A stretch of DNA of 64,000 bases, taken from Sinotaia quadrata. Taxonomy: Eukaryota > Mollusca > Gastropoda > Architaenioglossa > Viviparidae. Positions 60,845-64,000 of this stretch are shown piece after piece. The stretch is taken from assembly GCA_028829895.1 (NCBI GenBank), contig CM054179.1, forward strand, positions 34,654,117 to 34,718,116, given 5' to 3'. Numbering within the stretch: the stretch's first letter is position 1; the number at the start of each line of letters is the position of its first letter. Made by a program: the position numbers and the translations under genes. The notes under the pieces were generated by a model. That model saw nothing but the letters and a program-made list of their open reading frames with translations. It had not been told where the DNA came from and did not search any database.

Positions 60845-63800
60845 CAGTGCAATTCGAATGAAAACTTTTAATTACTATTCGTGCAAAACTGACACAAGAA
60901 AGTTCGTAGCACCTTTATGACAGTGCTAAATGTTGATAGTCAAATAATTTGGCTAAGAGAAAAAAGATAGAAAGGAGTATTCTATTTTTCTTTCATTTTT
61001 GTGCGAGTCAAAAACCACAAGGAGAAGTATTTTATTTATCTATAAAAATAAATCAATTTTCATTTCATTCACAATGCTCTATATCTTTTCTATTTCACTT
61101 TTAAACTACCAGTATAAATATTACTTTAAATACTACCACACAGTTTTGAATAACGTTATGGACTGCAAAAAATAGCACACATTGTCATTTCTTTTTGTAG
61201 TGAAATTAAATCTAACTATAGTTTCCACATAAGTTACTCTATTGCATCAGCTACTGTAAATACACAGTCTTGAGACTAATACAGTTATTGTTCATAGTTG
61301 TAAAGGATTTGAAGAAGTAAAGAAATATTCATTGCATCTCTGTACACAGTTGTGTTTCCAATCATCCTAAACTTGAACCGAATTGAAATTTTTCTTTTTA
61401 CTTTTGGATGAAATAATACTTGCTGCACACCCTTACTCTAAATTACATTTGAAATAAATATATATGTATATACATAAGTTATATTAATACAGTACTAGTT
61501 TTTGCAGCTAATTTAAAGAAAACATTTAGTTTTCATAAATGTATAAATCAATTATAGCATAGTGATCCATAGAGCAAATTAAAAAATATAAGATTTAAAA
61601 AGTTTCTTTGTGACCAGTAGAGATACAGCCACTTTAAAATGATAATTATTGTTTTAATTTCTCATGTAGGCATATATTATTAATAGCTCTCATGTATCTT
61701 TTAGTTTATCCAATGTGCATATGTAAGATTTGAAATGCTGAACTTGGCATTTTTGCTAGTGAATTTTGTTGTTTAGTGTGAAATTTTGTAATATACTATT
61801 ATTATTATCAATTTCTTATAATCAATTCATATCTTAGAACTGGCATTCTGGAACACTAAAATATATTCCAAATTAAATTATTATTTATTTGTATATTGCT
61901 GGATATCCTTTACATTAAAATACATTATATCTGTACCTCATCCCTCATTAAAGTCACTAGCCTAATAATAGTCTCATAATCCAATATGTGTCAGTTCTAC
62001 TATTAAGAAAATATTTCATATGTATTTGCAACATTACATATTTTTAATAGTCTCATAATCCAATCTGAGTCAGTTCTATTATTAAGAAAATATTTCATAT
62101 GTATTCACAAGATTAGTGATTTTTAATAGTGGATCAGTGAGTGAGAGTCTAAAGTGTTGTATACAACACAAGCTGAAAACATAATGGATTTGTCACTTTA
62201 GTGCTACTTTATTTGCTTCATACAATGCAACAATCTTATTATTTATGTTTTATTTTTTTTATTAGTGTATTTAACTATTAACTGAATAACTGAATATAAG
62301 GTAGTTGTCTTATTTCAGGTTATCTATTATATGTCTGGTAGTATGTTCTATTATTTTTTAACAACTTTCCTAATCCATGATCATTTTGTAGCTATATAAG
62401 CTGTATTAACTGTATATAATATTGCCCTGTAACTTTCAGTTATACATTATGAACATGTTAACTATCACTATCACTATTCAAACAGTTTTGTTAAATGGAA
62501 ACAGTAAATATTCAGTTTTTCTATTGACATATCTTTCTTCAGTTTCTTGGACTTCAGTATTATTACTACTGTTAGAAATTATTATATTTACATAGCAGTA
62601 ATAATCGCACTCCTGCTATAAACATAGCAGAGTGTGTTTTTTCAAGACCTGGAAATATATAAGAGCTTAATAACTGAGTAGTGCATCTTACAAGCTGAAT
62701 GATATTTACGTATCTATAATTTAGTATAATAATCAAATCCATCATTTCACAGTAAAATGAATGATGGAATGTATTATTATGGTGCAGAAATGGATTTACA
62801 ACATACATCTATAAATTAGAGAGCTTAACAACTGAGTAGTGCATTTTACAAGCTGAATGATATTTATAAATTTATGACAATGTATAACAAGTCAAATCCA
62901 TCAGTACACAGTTAAATGAATGGTGGAATGTATTATTATGATGCAGAAATTGATTTACAAACATGCATGTATAAATTAGAATTAATTACAAAGAAGTGGG
63001 ATAGCTATTCTTGTTGGTAAGAACATATTATCTTGAAAGGAATTTTGAATATTACACAAGTCTCTCACAATCCTCCTTGGAAAAGTCAATATTTAATAAA
63101 AGTGTTGCATAGAAATTAATTATTTTTTCCAAATAAATACCAGTTGGGAGTGTATTTCAGAGGCAAGTAATATCCACTAGGAAAAATGTCATCTGCTGTA
63201 AACAAGATTTCAGAGTACCAAATGGGTCTGACTTAATGAAATCTGCAGTGTTAAAATTATACTAATTAATATATTATGTATAAATCTGAAAAATATTTCA
63301 AAGTATCACATGGTTTAATTTTGTTTTGAATAGTAGTTTTACTTCTAGTGCTTTCACAATTCTTTAAATGGAAATAACTTGTATTACAAGAGTATTAATT
63401 AGATAGACATATAAAAAAATAAAAATAAATAGTTAATGTTACATTTAATTCTATTGTTCATATGATGTTGATTTATAAAATCTAATATATTTCCACAACT
63501 TATTTAATCAATAATTTTGCAAAATCTATATAGCTAATGGTGATTTCAAGAAAATAAACTCTGAAAATTATGCAAATAATCCTCTACTGATTTCTAAGCA
63601 GACTTTTTAATGTAAAAGTTTATTCGTTTTTGGAAATACAATAATTGTTAAAATTTAAACCAAACAATTAATTTGCTCTTTGTTGTTTACATGCATAACT
63701 AATATAGGCTGTCATTGTACATTGAGATCGAGTTCAGAATAAAATACTTAAATAATGCTTCTTAAACTGTGTAGCTTTTTCCTTTGAGAAATTAAATATC

Positions 63801-64000
63801 ATTATTAATATCAAATTTAAGTAAGCCTTTAGCCTTTATTTTAGTTTATAGTTTCTGTGCAACCTACTTACACTTACAGTACTAGACAATCGTAAGCCGC
63901 CATTTTGAAAAAAATCAGTTCTTCGATTGAGCGAGTTTAAGCAATATTCTAATCTTTAAACCACAAAAGCGGCATTCTATTTGTTTATAATAGATGTAAA
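60845..64000. other. Unassigned AT-rich stretch with two local duplications
   Basis: A roughly 80-bp direct repeat begins at TAATAGTCTCATAATCCAAT (about 61964 and 62045). A 160-bp tandem duplication begins at AGAGCTTAA (62659 and 62819). No gene is recognised. Confidence 0.55.
62659..62980. repeat. 160-bp tandem duplication
   Basis: Two copies share ACTGAGTAGTGCAT, ACAAGCTGAATGATATTTA and GGAATGTATTATTATG, with modest divergence. Confidence 0.92.

Overview
The window is AT-rich eukaryotic DNA, dense in microsatellites and minisatellites. I see no confidently recognisable host gene. The origin is most likely an invertebrate, and a mollusc (perhaps a cephalopod) would fit. That is inferred from the mix of a Ty3/gypsy element with unusual pol order, an endonuclease-at-the-C-terminus LINE, tRNA-like dispersed repeats, TTAGGG blocks and long (AC)n tracts. 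Nothing here proves the species.

Region by region. 1-1895 is unassigned DNA ending in a (CA)n tract. 1924-10259 is a complete LTR retrotransposon with two 1546-bp LTRs that I found to differ at one base, a leader, one 1466-codon Gag-Pol frame, a polypurine tract, and CACAC on both flanks inside the microsatellite. Its pol order is protease, integrase, reverse transcriptase, RNase H, which is the order of the Gmr1-type Ty3/gypsy group. 11-19 kb is mostly unassigned, with a 41-bp array, a 72-bp-arm hairpin, a possible retroposed cDNA with a poly(A) tail, and degenerate repeats. 18.8-22.4 kb holds an internally deleted LINE remnant, a 0.2-kb interstitial TTAGGG block and four unrelated minisatellites in close succession. 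22.4-39 kb is unassigned sequence with more arrays (51, 24, 62, 50, 33 and 30 bp). It includes two GC-richer islands (25.4-26.8 kb and 37.5-37.9 kb) and one unrecognised 162-codon frame. 39.77-41.14 kb is a 5'-truncated, frameshifted LINE on the minus strand, followed by a composite satellite at 41.25-43.29 kb.

45.3-60.85 kb is a mosaic of inverted and direct duplications. It is built from a tRNA-like, (GT)n-tailed repeat family, a 1.5-kb inverted pair (49.85-51.39 against 58.12-59.65 kb), a 1.1-kb direct pair (47.86-49.00 against 59.7-60.84 kb) and an 890-bp tandem array (54.1-58.1 kb). Several junctions fall in (AC)n tracts. 60.85-64 kb is AT-rich and unassigned except for two local duplications.

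The only intact protein-coding unit I can support is the LTR element's polyprotein. It supplies everything needed for that element's own reverse transcription and integration. The rest records retroposition, tandem-repeat expansion and microsatellite-associated rearrangement.
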